Below are positions 1 through 11,689 of a stretch of 64,000 bases of DNA, one piece after another. Source of the stretch: Niebla homalea (taxonomy: Eukaryota; Ascomycota; Lecanoromycetes; Lecanorales; Ramalinaceae); NCBI GenBank assembly GCA_019925105.1, contig JAHGAU010000010.1, forward strand, positions 806,001 through 870,000, read 5' to 3'. The notes beneath the pieces were generated by a model. The model was not told the DNA's origin. It did no database searches and saw only the letters and a list, made by a program, of their open reading frames with translations. A program made the position numbers and the translations under genes. Each line of letters starts with the position of its first letter. The stretch's first letter is position 1.

Positions 1-3000
1 TAATTAAAAAAAGCTTACTTATAGTAAGTAAAACGGTTTATTTATAATTAACTTATAAGAATTTACCCTTATTATAACGGCGGATAACGTATTTTCGGCT
101 ATATTTATTTAATATATATATATAAGTTACCTTAAAGCTTAAAAATTATTCCAATTAATAAACGTATTAATTAAGATGGATCTTAAACGTAAATACTATA
201 ATAATAATAAGGCTAAAAACGCTTATTATACGTATTATATTACCGGACGGTTATATTTTTAACTATATAAAGGATACTTTAAACCTATAGAAAACCCGTT
301 AAAGCTTATTTATATAAACCTTTTAAAGATAATTAATCCTTAAAAATATAACGGAATAACGTATTATATAACCTTCCGTAATAATAAAATTATAATATTA
401 AAGGTTTATCCGTTAATATATAAATTAAACGTAATTTAACGGTTTAAGGAGTTTAAAGTTAAATATAAATAACCCCCGGATTAAAAGATTAAACGTTTTT
501 AAACCAATAGCGGAGGTAAATATACGTTTAAGGTTTTCTTAAACTATTTAAAATAATATAAAATTATCTTTGAAATAATAATATATAAAAGCCTTAAATA
601 AAATCCAATTAATAAAAAGATTAACCGGAAAATTAATAAAAAGATTAAAATTATACGGGTAATAAAAGGTATATATAAAAGTTTTTAACCAGAGTTAATT
701 TAAACGATAAACTATATAATTATATAAATATTATATATACGGCTTAAAAAGGTAATATTATATTAAGTTTAATATAATAAAAAACCAGATGTATCCTATA
801 TACGGACCTTAAGGTTAATTATATACGTAAAAACTATAAATTATTAAGTTAAGCTTAATAATAAATTAAAACCATATATCTTAATGGATTTTAATAAAGG
901 GATTAATAAATACTTTAAAATAATTAATTTACGGGTAAAACGGTTTAATTTTATAGTAAAAAACGTATATAACGTATATATTAAGGAAAGACGGATAATA
1001 TCGTTAAATAACTTAGATCGTAAGGAATTTATTAATTAAATTTAAAAACTTAAAAAAATAAAAAAACCTTAATAAGATTTTAATTTAAAAAAAAAAGTTT
1101 AAGAATTACGGTTTAATTAAAACGGATATTATTAATATAAACTTTATTTTTATTAAATAATTTATATATTTAATTATAGTTTTTACTTAATAAATAATTT
1201 TATCGGACTCCTTAAGTTTAACGGTTAAAGACTTAAAGATTAATTATAATTAAAAATAAAAATAATAAATTAAGAACTTAATTAAAGATAATTTTAACCT
1301 TATATTTCCGGATAAACTATATAATATATTATTAAATTTACTTTTTATTTTAATTTTATTAACCCGTGGTAAAAACGAACCGTTATACCCTTTAACCCTA
1401 ATATCCCTTAAAATGACCCCAAAATTCGTTAAACCTAAAATTTATAAAAAAATAATAATAAATAAATATATCCGGATAAATTAAGAATTAACGGAAGGTA
1501 ATAAATATAATTTCCTTAAAGAAAATGATATTTAAGTCTTAATTACGCGGAGTTAAATCCCCGCCGGCGTAATAATATTATAAAGACGGTAAATTTATAC
1601 TTTTAAACGTAAAGTTAATAATAATATAATTTATTATAAAGCTTAATGGATAATACGTAATTTTAAATAACGTAAGGGTATTAACTATAATAAGACGTTT
1701 ACTTTAATAATAAAACTTATAAATTATAAAATTCTTTTTATTTTTATAGCGGTTAATAATTAAGATTTAAAGTAAATAAACATTAAAATAACGTTCCTTT
1801 ATAATCTTATTAAGGAAGAAATATACGTAAAATAATTAAAAGGATAAGAAAAAACTAATAAGGACGGTAAGAAGCTTTATTATAAGCTTAAAAAAAGCCT
1901 ATATAAATTAAAGTAATTATTATAATTATAATATAATTATTTTTAAGAGTTTATAATTATATAGGGTTTTAAACTTATTTATACGGATTATTACGTATTC
2001 CTTTACCTTAAAACCGGTATAATTATAGCCGTATATATAAATAACGTCCTAATAATTAATCTATTTAAGTAAAGGATTTAAAACTTAAAAATTATACTTA
2101 ATTAAGAATTCTATATATTTAATTTAAATTTAATAAGTTATTATTTAAGTATTATTATTACGTAAAATTAATAAAACCGAACGATTTATTTTAATTAAAA
2201 AATTTATATTGAAAGGGTAATACGAGATTATAATTAATAAAAAGCTTACTTAACGTATATATTTATATAAGTTAATTTCAGGCCAGAACCGTTATTTAAG
2301 GATTATTAAGTAAAGCCGGAGTTCAGATAATAATATTAATCGGCCGTAAATTTATTAATATATATTATACTTAATATATAACCGGATATAGTTTATATAA
2401 TAATAATTATTAATTAATATTCTATAAATCCGTTTTATTAATATTAATTATATATAAAATAAATTATACGTTATTTACGGATTATTATATACTTTTAGTT
2501 AATATATAAGGGTAAACTTAAAGCTTTTAATAAATATATTAATTCTAATTTTACGGTTAACTTTACTTATAGGTTAACTTTAAGTTACCTTTTTAACATA
2601 AAGAATATACCGATTTATTAATCCTTAAAAAGGTAACCGATTATAGCGTTATTTATTTATAAAATTAAATATACGGGATAAACGTAGGTTATTAAGGAAG
2701 CTATTTAATTAAAGGACTTATTAAGGTAAATATAACCCGATAAATCTGGATATATATTTATTATTACGATCTATAATAATAATTAAAGGGTTATTATATT
2801 GGTTAAAAACCCGGTATATTACGTAAGGATAAAGTATATAGGCATTTAATTATATTAATTGCGGGAATAACTTAAGGTTAATACCGTTAATCTTAAGTAT
2901 ATTTATATTACGGAATAGGTAATTAACGGGTTAATAAAGGCCTTATTTATTAAGACCTTTATATAGTTTAAACGGGCATTAAGCCTTAAAGAGTTATTAT

Positions 3001-3061
3001 ATTAATAATTTAAGGACCGTATATTTACTAATAGTAAACCTAATAATAAGCCGGGTAATAA
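1..3061 (+). mobile_element. RIP-degraded Ty1/copia retrotransposon (copia-A), 3' part
   Basis: This AT-rich block has almost no CA or TG dinucleotides, and no open frame survives. Read through stops on the plus strand, about 2480-2950 still matches the copia RNase H region: a block like 'ALST.EAEYIA' near 2650-2700, then a DNQG..ALxKNPVxH.R.KyI block near 2770-2850 and an EQvxxGLTKAL-like end near 2910-2945. Upstream (about 1900-2400) is compatible with reverse transcriptase. The orientation and the 144-bp LTR directly downstream (3128) fit a 5'-to-3' element entering the window from the left. It is a dead element; family assignment rests on motif order. Confidence 0.8.
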
Positions 3062-3127
3062 GTAATAAGTAGGTGGTAACTATATAAGGGAGCTAGCCAC
3101 TTAATAACCAGGGGAGCTATCTTGAAA

Positions 3128-3271
3128 TGTGAGGTGTAAGTTTCTTAATTATTTCCTAAGTATAAAAGTGCGATTAAGTACTCCTGCATCCCAGCTATCC
3201 CAATCGAGTTTAGCTTCGGATCATATTTAATCTACCCGACTACCGGGTAATTAATGTATATATTTTTAATA
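3128..3271 (+). repeat. 144-bp LTR of copia-A (3' LTR)
   Basis: A 144-bp segment begins TGTGAGG and ends in a C-to-T degraded CAACA (TTTTAATA here). It recurs at 10482-10625 in the same orientation with the same length; the second copy ends TTTCAACA. It lies just after the copia RNase H relic, where a 3' LTR is expected. A shared stretch ending AACCAGGGGAGCTA precedes this copy and follows the other one. Confidence 0.75.
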
Positions 3272-3692
3272 CTCCCCTTCGAGCTTTGGTATATTTATTA
3301 TTTTATATTTACTACCCACTTATAATACTCTATTTAAGCTTTAATCTTTATATAACGTATACCTTATTTATGTGATATTTTCCATAAGTTGTTGGAACTC
3401 CCCTGTAGTGGTGGTTTTTGCTCCCCTGCAATAGTGGTTTTTACTTTTTTATAGCGGTGGTCCTTCGCGGTAAAATACCTTAAAAGATTGCACTTACAGC
3501 CTTAACTATATAGCACTTACTCCCTTAAATTGAAGCTAACGTGGTGACGGCGAGCTCCCCTGTATTATAAATCATCCTTTAGTAACCCCCCGGGGTACGT
3601 AATTTCGTCCAAGTATGCTCCGGGGTAAATGTCGTTTTTTACGATTTACCCCCCTTTTAAAATATTTTTTTAACCTTTTTACCTTATATATT
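3272..3692. other. Spacer without recognisable gene
   Basis: About 420 bp of mildly RIP-affected sequence between the copia LTR and the TIR element. It contains a short imperfect repeat (CTCCCCTG followed by a TAGTGGTGGTTTTT-like string, about 3400-3450) and nothing coding that I can support. Confidence 0.5.
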
Positions 3693-4580
3693 AAATTTAG
3701 GGATCATATACACGTACACCCCCAGGATATACATATATGCCCCCAGTTTCCCTGCATGTACACTCCCAAATTCCCTGTATATATACCCTTTTTTTGCGGG
3801 TATATTCAGTAATTCCGGTAATATTTCTTAACATTGCGGAAGCACTTGGGAGCATTTTACAGTATACCAAAGGGAATTTGCGCATTATTATCACGTATGC
3901 TACCACGGTAATAACGGCCACATTAACTAGGTATGGGTGGTGCCGGTGGTAATAAGTAGATAGATAACACGCCGAGGACCGCGATAAGAGCAAAAGGACG
4001 TTTAATTGTTAAAAAACAGGTGCATGCTAAGGCTACCTATATAGATCCACCCACCCTTACCACCTCACTTATACTATGAGTAAGCCCAGTTAAAAGGGCT
4101 CGATTGCGACGGTTTCCGGGCCTTTACTTACTCTTTCCCTTTTAAGTTTAGGCTTACTCTTAATGGCTTACTGGTGATAACTTACTTTTAACGGCTGGCT
4201 CTTGGACGACGGGGTGGTTAACTTAGCAATCCACTACCCTTTATCCACGTTTTAATAAAGTTAACTTTACTTTATTCTTATAGACTCGTTTCTTAAGCCT
4301 TAATTATAACGTCCTCCTCGTTACGGGCAACTTGGGAGGCTATAATAGCGAGCCTTGGAGTTTGGTAAATAATAGGCCTACCGGACTGGGGGTCGTGTTA
4401 TTTAGACTTTATTAAAAAAACAAAAAGGTCTTCCGCAATACTAAGAAATACTACCGGAATTACTAAATATACCCGCTAAAAAAAGGGTGTATATGCAGGG
4501 AATTTAAGGGTATACATGCAGGGGAACTGGGGGCGTATATGTATATCGCGGGGGTGTACGTGTATATGATCCCTAAATTT
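3693..4580. mobile_element. Non-autonomous TIR element (MITE-like), about 890 bp
   Basis: Two arms of about 151 bp (3693-3843 and 4430-4580) are reverse complements with scattered transitions. Both start at the outer end with AAATTTAGGGATCATA and contain the strings ACACGTACACCCCC and AATTCCGGTA. The 590-bp centre has no ORF of interest. The outer boundaries are soft because similarity fades into AT-rich sequence, and I could not define a target duplication. Long terminal inverted repeats with no coding capacity suggest a non-autonomous DNA transposon; a fold-back element is the alternative. Confidence 0.7.
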
Positions 4581-4624
4581 ATATTAAAACGTGCCCCTGG
4601 GCTCCTTAGGATTAATGACGGCCT

Positions 4625-4712
4625 CCCTATAAGTAGCTTAAAGCTTACCCTATAAGTAGCTTAAAGCTTACCCTATAAGTAACTTAAAGCTTACCCTATG
4701 TATAGCTTAAAG
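4625..4712. repeat. 23-bp tandem repeat, about 3.8 copies
   Basis: The unit CCCTATAAGTAGCTTAAAGC plus TTA repeats head to tail, three nearly identical copies followed by a diverged partial one. It lies just outside the TIR element and carries no coding sequence. Confidence 0.85.
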
Positions 4713-4799
4713 TTAAAGCTATAAGGCCGTTAATGTCATTAACGAGGCTTCGGTCGATATAAGGACGTTCCGGGGGTATTTCCAGGTTAAGTGTTTTAT

Positions 4800-7700
4800 A
4801 GAACCTTTTAAAGGGCTAATATAATAAGGGCTTTATTAAACCGTCGGCGACTTACTTATACGTTAGGATATACTCTAAATTTACTTAATTATTCTTTATA
4901 ACCTCCTAAAGTTAATATTATTAAATTCTTATATACTTAATCCGGGTATAAAATATAAAGTTTTTAACGAAAGTTATAACATTTTAATTATCTCCGTAAA
5001 TAATAATAATAAAAAGGTTTCCGGCTTAATACGGCCTGACTTTATTTAAAAGTTACTTAAGTTATAAAGCCTTTTTAATTACCTATATTTATCTTATATA
5101 TTCCGTTTTATAAATAAAGAGGGTAACCGTAGTTTAACGCTTAAATTATTAATTAATTACGGTACTTTTTATATTAAATACGTAACCCGTAATAAACTTC
5201 CGGGTTAAATTTACGGTAAAGTTAAAGTCAATATAGTTACTAAAAGCTTTTAATTTACCCCGGTATATTAATTAAAAGGTAATAGTAATATAAAAGTAAT
5301 ATAAAATTCTTTTTATTAACTTTTAATAGTATTTAATAGGATTTAAGGTATATTAATTAATTATTAAAACGGAATAAGCGATATTTAAGTAAGTTTTAAA
5401 TATTATATATATTAAAGAGCTTACGGCCGATTAATATTTCTTCCGGAAAATCAGGTTAATTTTATAACCTTTAAATATAGGCTCCGGCTTATATTTTAAC
5501 TTTATAGGGATATATATAAGGGTAGCCTTTTATTATTTATATTTTTTAATAACTTTTTTAATATAGGCTTTTTAATTAAGTCGGAGTGTTTTATTTTAAC
5601 GGTTTTTTATAATTATTATATTTAAGTAATAATAGATTAACCTTAAGTTAAATATACGGAATTAATTATTAAGTACTTTCTTTAAGTTTATAATGCCTTA
5701 TTTAAACGGGTTAATAATCAGGACGTTATCTATATAAAGAGTTATAATTATCTTATTTTTAAGGTATATAAATATATAATAGTCCGTAAGTATCGGTTTA
5801 AACCCTTATTTCTTTATAAAGGTAAAGAAGTAATAATATTATAATTAAGGGGATTATTTTAGTCCGTAAAGGGCCTTATTAAGCTTATAATATATATCGG
5901 TACCCTTTACTTAGCTATAAAGTTATTCTATATAAACTTCTTTTTTGATTAAGCTATAAAAAAAGGCCATTTTTACGTTTATTTACTCTAAGTCTTAATC
6001 GTTAATCGTTATTAATATAAAAAGTATTTTATAACTTATAGGTTTAATTATTAAAGCGAAAGTTTTATTATAGTTAATACCTTCTTATTATTCGTAATTA
6101 CGGATTACCTAGCGGGCCTTATACCGAATAATTAAACCGTTAACGCCTTTTTTAAGAATATAGACTTATTGTCCCTTTAAAATAATTATATTTAGGGGTA
6201 TTATATACTTAAGAATAAGTATTTAAGTACCATTTTCAATATAAAAGCCGTATTTATTTTTTTTAATTAGTTATTAGTTTATTTTATAATAAATATCTTT
6301 TATGGCTTCTTAATAACTTTTTAACTTAAATAATTCCGGTTTATTCTTAAATAATATTAATATTAAATAATAAATATCCTTTTTTTTCATTTAAGATAAT
6401 TATATTAATAAAAGCAGATAACGGGTTTAAGGATATATTTTAAAGCTCCGAGTACTTAAGAATCTTAAGCTTAAGGTTATCCCGGAGGATAATTTTAATT
6501 TCCTCCCGTAATCTATTAAATTATTACTTATTTTAATTATATTAAGTTTAAGGGTAATTTCCTTATTTTTTAACCGGGGATATATTACTTATAAGTATAT
6601 CGTTTAAGATATTATCGATAAAAACGTTATTATAAACTTAATTCTTATAATTCCTTCTTAAAATAAGGACTTATTAAAGCTATATATCTTTTTTTAAACG
6701 TTAAATTTTCTCCGTTAAAATATTTTTATCGGAATTATTTAATAAAGTAATTTTCCGTTCCTTAATATAAATATTAAAGAATCGTTTTATTTTCTTATTA
6801 AAAGTTCCTATTTAAGGGTTAAAGACCCAGTATATTTTAATAATCTTATTATCGTAATTTAATAAAATAAATAAATCGGCCTTTTTATTTAAGGAGGTTT
6901 AATACTTTATAATCTTAATCTATATTAATAACTTAATAACTTATAGGTATAATAAGTCCGGTTCTTAATTATATTACGTTTAATAAAAGGTAATTTTCCT
7001 TTTTAAACTGGATATAAGTTCTTTTATAATAAAATAATTAATAATTATTATGATTTCCGGCTATAAATTCTTAAGTAAGTTTATATTATAGATTATTATA
7101 TAAGTCCGCTTTTTAATTTCCCGGTTAAATTTTTTACTTATAGGGTTTTATTTAAGGCTATTTTATACCGTTAATTTATAAATAATATTATAGTTTTTAA
7201 GGTAATCTTAAAAGTCCTTTAATATATATTTACCCCCGTTATTTATTTATAAATATTTAATTTTCCGGTTAATAATTTTATATTTAGCTTAAAATTACTT
7301 AAATTTACGGATTATATCCGATTTATAAATTATTAAATGGATTTTTAATATATAAATAAAGTCGTCCCGGAAAATAATAAAATATTTAATTATATTAAAG
7401 CTTACCGGTTTAATAAGTTTTATAATATTTAAATAAATAAGCTTTAATAAAGTTATCCTTAACTTAAAATATCCCTTATAAAGCCGAGAAGTTATTTTAT
7501 TAAAAATATAATATATATATATAACCTCCTTTAAGGGCTTTTCTTACTCTTTTTATTTACGTTTAAGGGATATCCCTATTGATATTATAATTAACTTAAC
7601 GATAAATTAAGGGCTAAAATGCCCCGTTTTTATATATTAAGTTAATATATCGTTTAATACGTTAAATACCGTTATTATTAATTAAAATAATACCTAGAGA

Positions 7701-9150
7701 TTTAATATAAAAAGTTATCTTTATTAAAAGTATATAAATTTACCGGGTTTTTTAATTATTATCCGTTTAACCCGGGAAATTATTATTTTTACTTTATTAT
7801 TTAAAAGTTAAATCTTTAAAAGGAAGTTTACTTTATTATTAAAGGAGTAAATAAAGTTTAAAAACTTAATTATTATTTTTTCCCGTCGATATTATAAATT
7901 ACTCGGACGGTATTAATACCGCCCGTATAATTAATTCGTATTAAATTTAACTTTAAGGATACTATTTAATAAAGCCGGAGGTTATTATTAAAGAATTCCC
8001 TTTAATAAAAGAAATACTTATTATAATTATTATTTAAGATTATTAACTTTTATAAATTAATTAAATTAACGGATATTATTATATATTTAAGCTTAACGTT
8101 TATATTTATTATATTATAAACCTCCCTTAAAACCGATAAATTTACCGGTATAATTATTATAATAACTTCCTTAATTTTCGGCTTCTTTAACCCCTAATAT
8201 AGCGTTTTAATCTTTTTCTTAAGGTAAAAAACTTAATAATTATTCTCCGGGTATTTATTATTACGGTTTTTTATAATATAATAATTATATTTCTAGTTAT
8301 TATATTCGGTAAAAAACCGTTTATTATTAGTTTTCGGAGCTATTAAATGGGATTATAAAGTGGTATTAATACGGGCTATATTAACCTATAATTCTTCGTT
8401 AATAGCTTTTAATATAATTTCGTTAAAACTAAGAGAATTTTAATTTAAAATAATTTAATTTTAAGTTAAATTGGTATAAAAATGTTATTAACCGTTATTA
8501 AAATCGAATAAGAAAAATTAAATAATTATTAAATTAAAGATTTTATATAACTTATTAATAATTAATATTTTAATAATATATTTACGGAATTTACGGGTAA
8601 ATTAATCGACCGTTTTATTTAAACCTTTTATTATTATTTTAAACTCCCGGGTTAACTTAATATATAAGTTTAAACCTTAAGGTTTAAAATGGATAATAAG
8701 AATAATTTAGATTTCTTCGGTTATATCCAATTTATTTATAAGGTAATATATATTATCCTTATAGCGAGTTTTAATGGCTATAATAGCCCTAAATTTATCC
8801 TTAATAGTTATAAACTTATAAAGGTTATTAAGGACCAATTAGTCCTTAATTTACCGGTATTATAATATTTATTAACGTTACTTAATTAATAACGGAATTA
8901 TATTAAGGGAGAAACTCCCGGAAATGGAATCTTTAATCTTAAAGGTTATCTTCGGTAAAAAAATAGGAACTTAAGGTCCTTAAACTTATACTTACGCGCG
9001 AAGAAATATTAATTACTTAATTAAATTTAGACCCAAAGTTAAAATTAAATAAAAAGTTTAATAAGTTTTTTGACTTTAACGATTTTAATTTTAATTAATA
9101 CTTAATTAACGAATCGTTTAAGGGTAAAGGGTATTCCGTATTAAATAACG
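4800..9150 (-). mobile_element. RIP-degraded Ty1/copia retrotransposon (copia-B)
   Basis: Reading the minus strand through stops gives the copia order. Near 6060-6180 there is a reverse transcriptase block of the form 'KxxxNGxIxRYKARxVxRG'. Near 4830-4960 there is an RNase H tail like H.RIKYI....YLxEVI followed by VADGLxKP. Near 8200-8330 there is a degraded CCHC-like stretch that could be the gag zinc knuckle. Spacing between these blocks fits a full copia internal region of about 4.3 kb. CA/TG depletion is near complete. The element differs from copia-A in sequence and orientation; I did not find its LTRs. Confidence 0.7.
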
Positions 9151-10481
9151 GAATCCAGCCTTTTACCCTTAAACGGAAATTAAAGATTAACTTATTAAGT
9201 AATAATATTAAAGGTTTTTTAAATGCCTTTAAGCTAAAGCTATCGTAAAACTTCGGCGTAAACGGGGGTAAATACTCCCTATTTACGTCTTCAGCTACCT
9301 CTTAAAAGGTCCTTCAGTTTTCCTTTTAAAGGTCTTTAAAATAAAAACGGAAGAATTTACTTTTAACTTAACGGTAAAATATAATAAAAGGATTTCCGTA
9401 TTAATAAAGCGGAATAATAATATACTTAAAGGTTTTAATAATAAAGCTTAAATTTTAAATAAAGTTTAATTTATTTTAATTAATAATAAACCGAAACTTT
9501 ACGGATATTTAAGTTATTTTTATACTTTTTTAAAATTATTTGTCCTCCTTATGCTTAATATAGTACGGAGAGTTAATTTCTATAATTAATTACCGCTTTT
9601 TACTTTAAAAGCTATAATTTCTATTTATAATTATTTTACTTTTAATCTTCTAGGCGTTAATTAAATTAAATAACTTTCCGGGTTAATTAAGATATAAAGG
9701 ATTTAATAATTAATTTTTAATTTTCTTTTTTAAAACATAAAATCTTAATTTAAGTAAATAAACTTCTTTTTCCTTAAATTTAATTTTTAAAAAGGATCTT
9801 AATTAAGTAATTTTAAAGGTAAAACTAAATCATATCCTTATTATATAATTAAAGTTACCGTCTTAAAGATAAGATTTTTTATTATAAAAAGTAAAAGTTT
9901 AAAGTTTTTTAACTCTATAACGTTCCGTAATCCTTATAAAAGGTTTTAATTAAGTAATTCTAGCGGCGGAACAGAGTTAAAATCCTTTAAATTATAAAAA
10001 GAGTTTAAATCGGATAAAGATTTTTTATTATAATTATAAGATTTAAGGGTCTAGACTTTAAAGAGTTCAGTTAAAGTTAAAATTACTTTAATTAAAATCC
10101 TTATTAAGGCTTTATTTAACGTTTTATATTATAAAGCTAAGGTTTTTATATATAGCCGGTTTCCGGCGTATGGGTATTAACGTATAATTAACTTATAAGG
10201 CTGGGAAATAAGTATTTATACTTTTTAATTAATAAATACGTATACCCCGGTAATGGTAAAGTTAAGGTATCTTATCTTTATAGAATTTCAGATTATTAAG
10301 TTATTAATTAACTTTATAGCTTAAAGATTATAATTTAATAATATTCTTAAGTAGAATACTTCTATTTTTTAAGTATATTTTATATAATAAGATCTTTATA
10401 TTATAGCTACGAAATTGAATAAGGAAAAAGTATCTTTATAAAATATTATTATCGCGAGGCCGGGCTTATAACCTCTTCAAA
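9151..10481. repeat. RIP-mutated repeat of unknown type
   Basis: AT-rich, CA/TG-depleted sequence continuous with the block to its left and ending at the second copia-A LTR. No protein motif could be read on either strand with confidence. It may be the 5' part of copia-B or another nested element. Confidence 0.5.
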
Positions 10482-10625
10482 TATAAGGTATAAGTTTCTT
10501 AATTATTTCTTAAGTATAAAAGTATAATTAAGTACTCCTATATCCCAGCTATCCCAATCGAGTTTAACTTCGGATCATATCTAATCTACCCGACTGCTGG
10601 GTAACTAATGTGAGTACTTTCAACA
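10482..10625 (+). repeat. 144-bp LTR of copia-A (second copy)
   Basis: Same length and orientation as 3128-3271, with transition-type differences. The start is RIP-altered (TATAAGG for TGTGAGG) and the end is TTTCAACA. A gag-like reading frame follows downstream, so this is probably a 5' LTR of another copia-A copy rather than a solo LTR. Confidence 0.7.
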
Positions 10626-11220
10626 AGCTAACCATTTAATAACCAGGGGAGCTACTTAATAAACACGGTAATTAAATTCTTATATAAAAGGATATAACGT
10701 TAAGGCTATAAAGGAGCTATTCAGTAAGTAAGATTTACGGGTTATATATAAAGTTCAAAAAGGAGTATTAAATATGCAGGATCGCCACTTAAGAGATTAC
10801 GTAACGCGGATTAAATTAAATAAAGCGGACGTACTAAACTTAAATAGGATAGCGGCATATAACCTTATACATAGTCTCACTTTGTACATAGTAATAATCA
10901 AGCAACTTACACCTCTCAACTTCAATAATATTAAGTACTTTAAAATCTATATTTATAAAGTAATAAATTACGTTCCTAATTTAATTAGCTTAATATAAAA
11001 GAAATAGAACGCTTTACTCTATATTCCGAATAATTAAAAGGACGGTTAGTTTTAAGCTTTTTAGGATAAATAATTAAGCGTTATATTTAATAATATAATT
11101 TTATTAAGATTATTAAGCTTTAATTAAAAGTTATATTTAAGCGTAAAGGAGGTTAATAAATTATAAACGTTAATATCCGCTTAAGTTAAGATTTAAGGTA
11201 GCGGTATCCTTTATAAAATT
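10626..11220 (+). pseudogene. Copia gag-like fragment, RIP-degraded
   Basis: Downstream of the LTR a short open frame (10774-10998) reads LRDYVTRIKLNKADVL...LIHSLTL, which resembles the central part of copia gag proteins (a '..YV.R.K......L......IH.LTLG' pattern). After the stop the sequence decays into RIP-mutated DNA. Position after an LTR supports gag identity; the resemblance alone is modest. Confidence 0.4.
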
Positions 11221-11689
11221 TAAGGGGGGAACGGCCTAAGGGTTGCCGCTTTCGGCTGGCCCGGACGCCGCTTTTGATGCCCTTTTTGCCCAGATAATCG
11301 CCCACTTGCCCTCTCCACGGTTGCTCTTGATCATTCCCCCTTCAGCGCGGCCAGCGCTATGCACGCGTGGCACACAGCCTGGCGCTACCATCGTGGAGTC
11401 ATGCTATAAGACCCTCCCCCCCTCCCTCCTTTAAAACCATCGATGCAGGATCCACCGCTCCGCGACATCTTCAGGACTGGCTGCCGGCTCGGCCTATCCT
11501 CTTCCCTTCTCTTCTCCCCCCATGCTGCTACCTTCATAACTCCTGCACCTGGACCTCAACCACCAATCAGCCTGACCCATCGGCCATATGGCTATTCCAA
11601 AGCATGCCCAAGTTAAAGCATATACCATGGAGCATTCCCCAGAATACTACCGGTAAATGGAAGATGACTTAAATGTTTTGGAACTCACC
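11221..11689. other. GC-rich island without recognised gene
   Basis: An abrupt change to GC-rich, non-RIP sequence of about 470 bp between degraded repeats. Two small overlapping frames exist but neither resembles a protein I know. The first 90 bp resemble 50336-50412 (shared words such as GGACGCCG and CTTGCCC), so this may be part of a dispersed repeat such as an LTR. It immediately precedes the recombinase relic and could be its 5' flank. Confidence 0.4.

Noticed and set aside
3697..3993. Overlapping frames on both strands at 3615-3993
   Set aside because: They fall in a terminal inverted repeat arm of a TIR element and have no protein features.
4625..4712. CRISPR-like array
   Set aside because: Units are contiguous without unique spacers and the genome is fungal. 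It is a simple tandem repeat.
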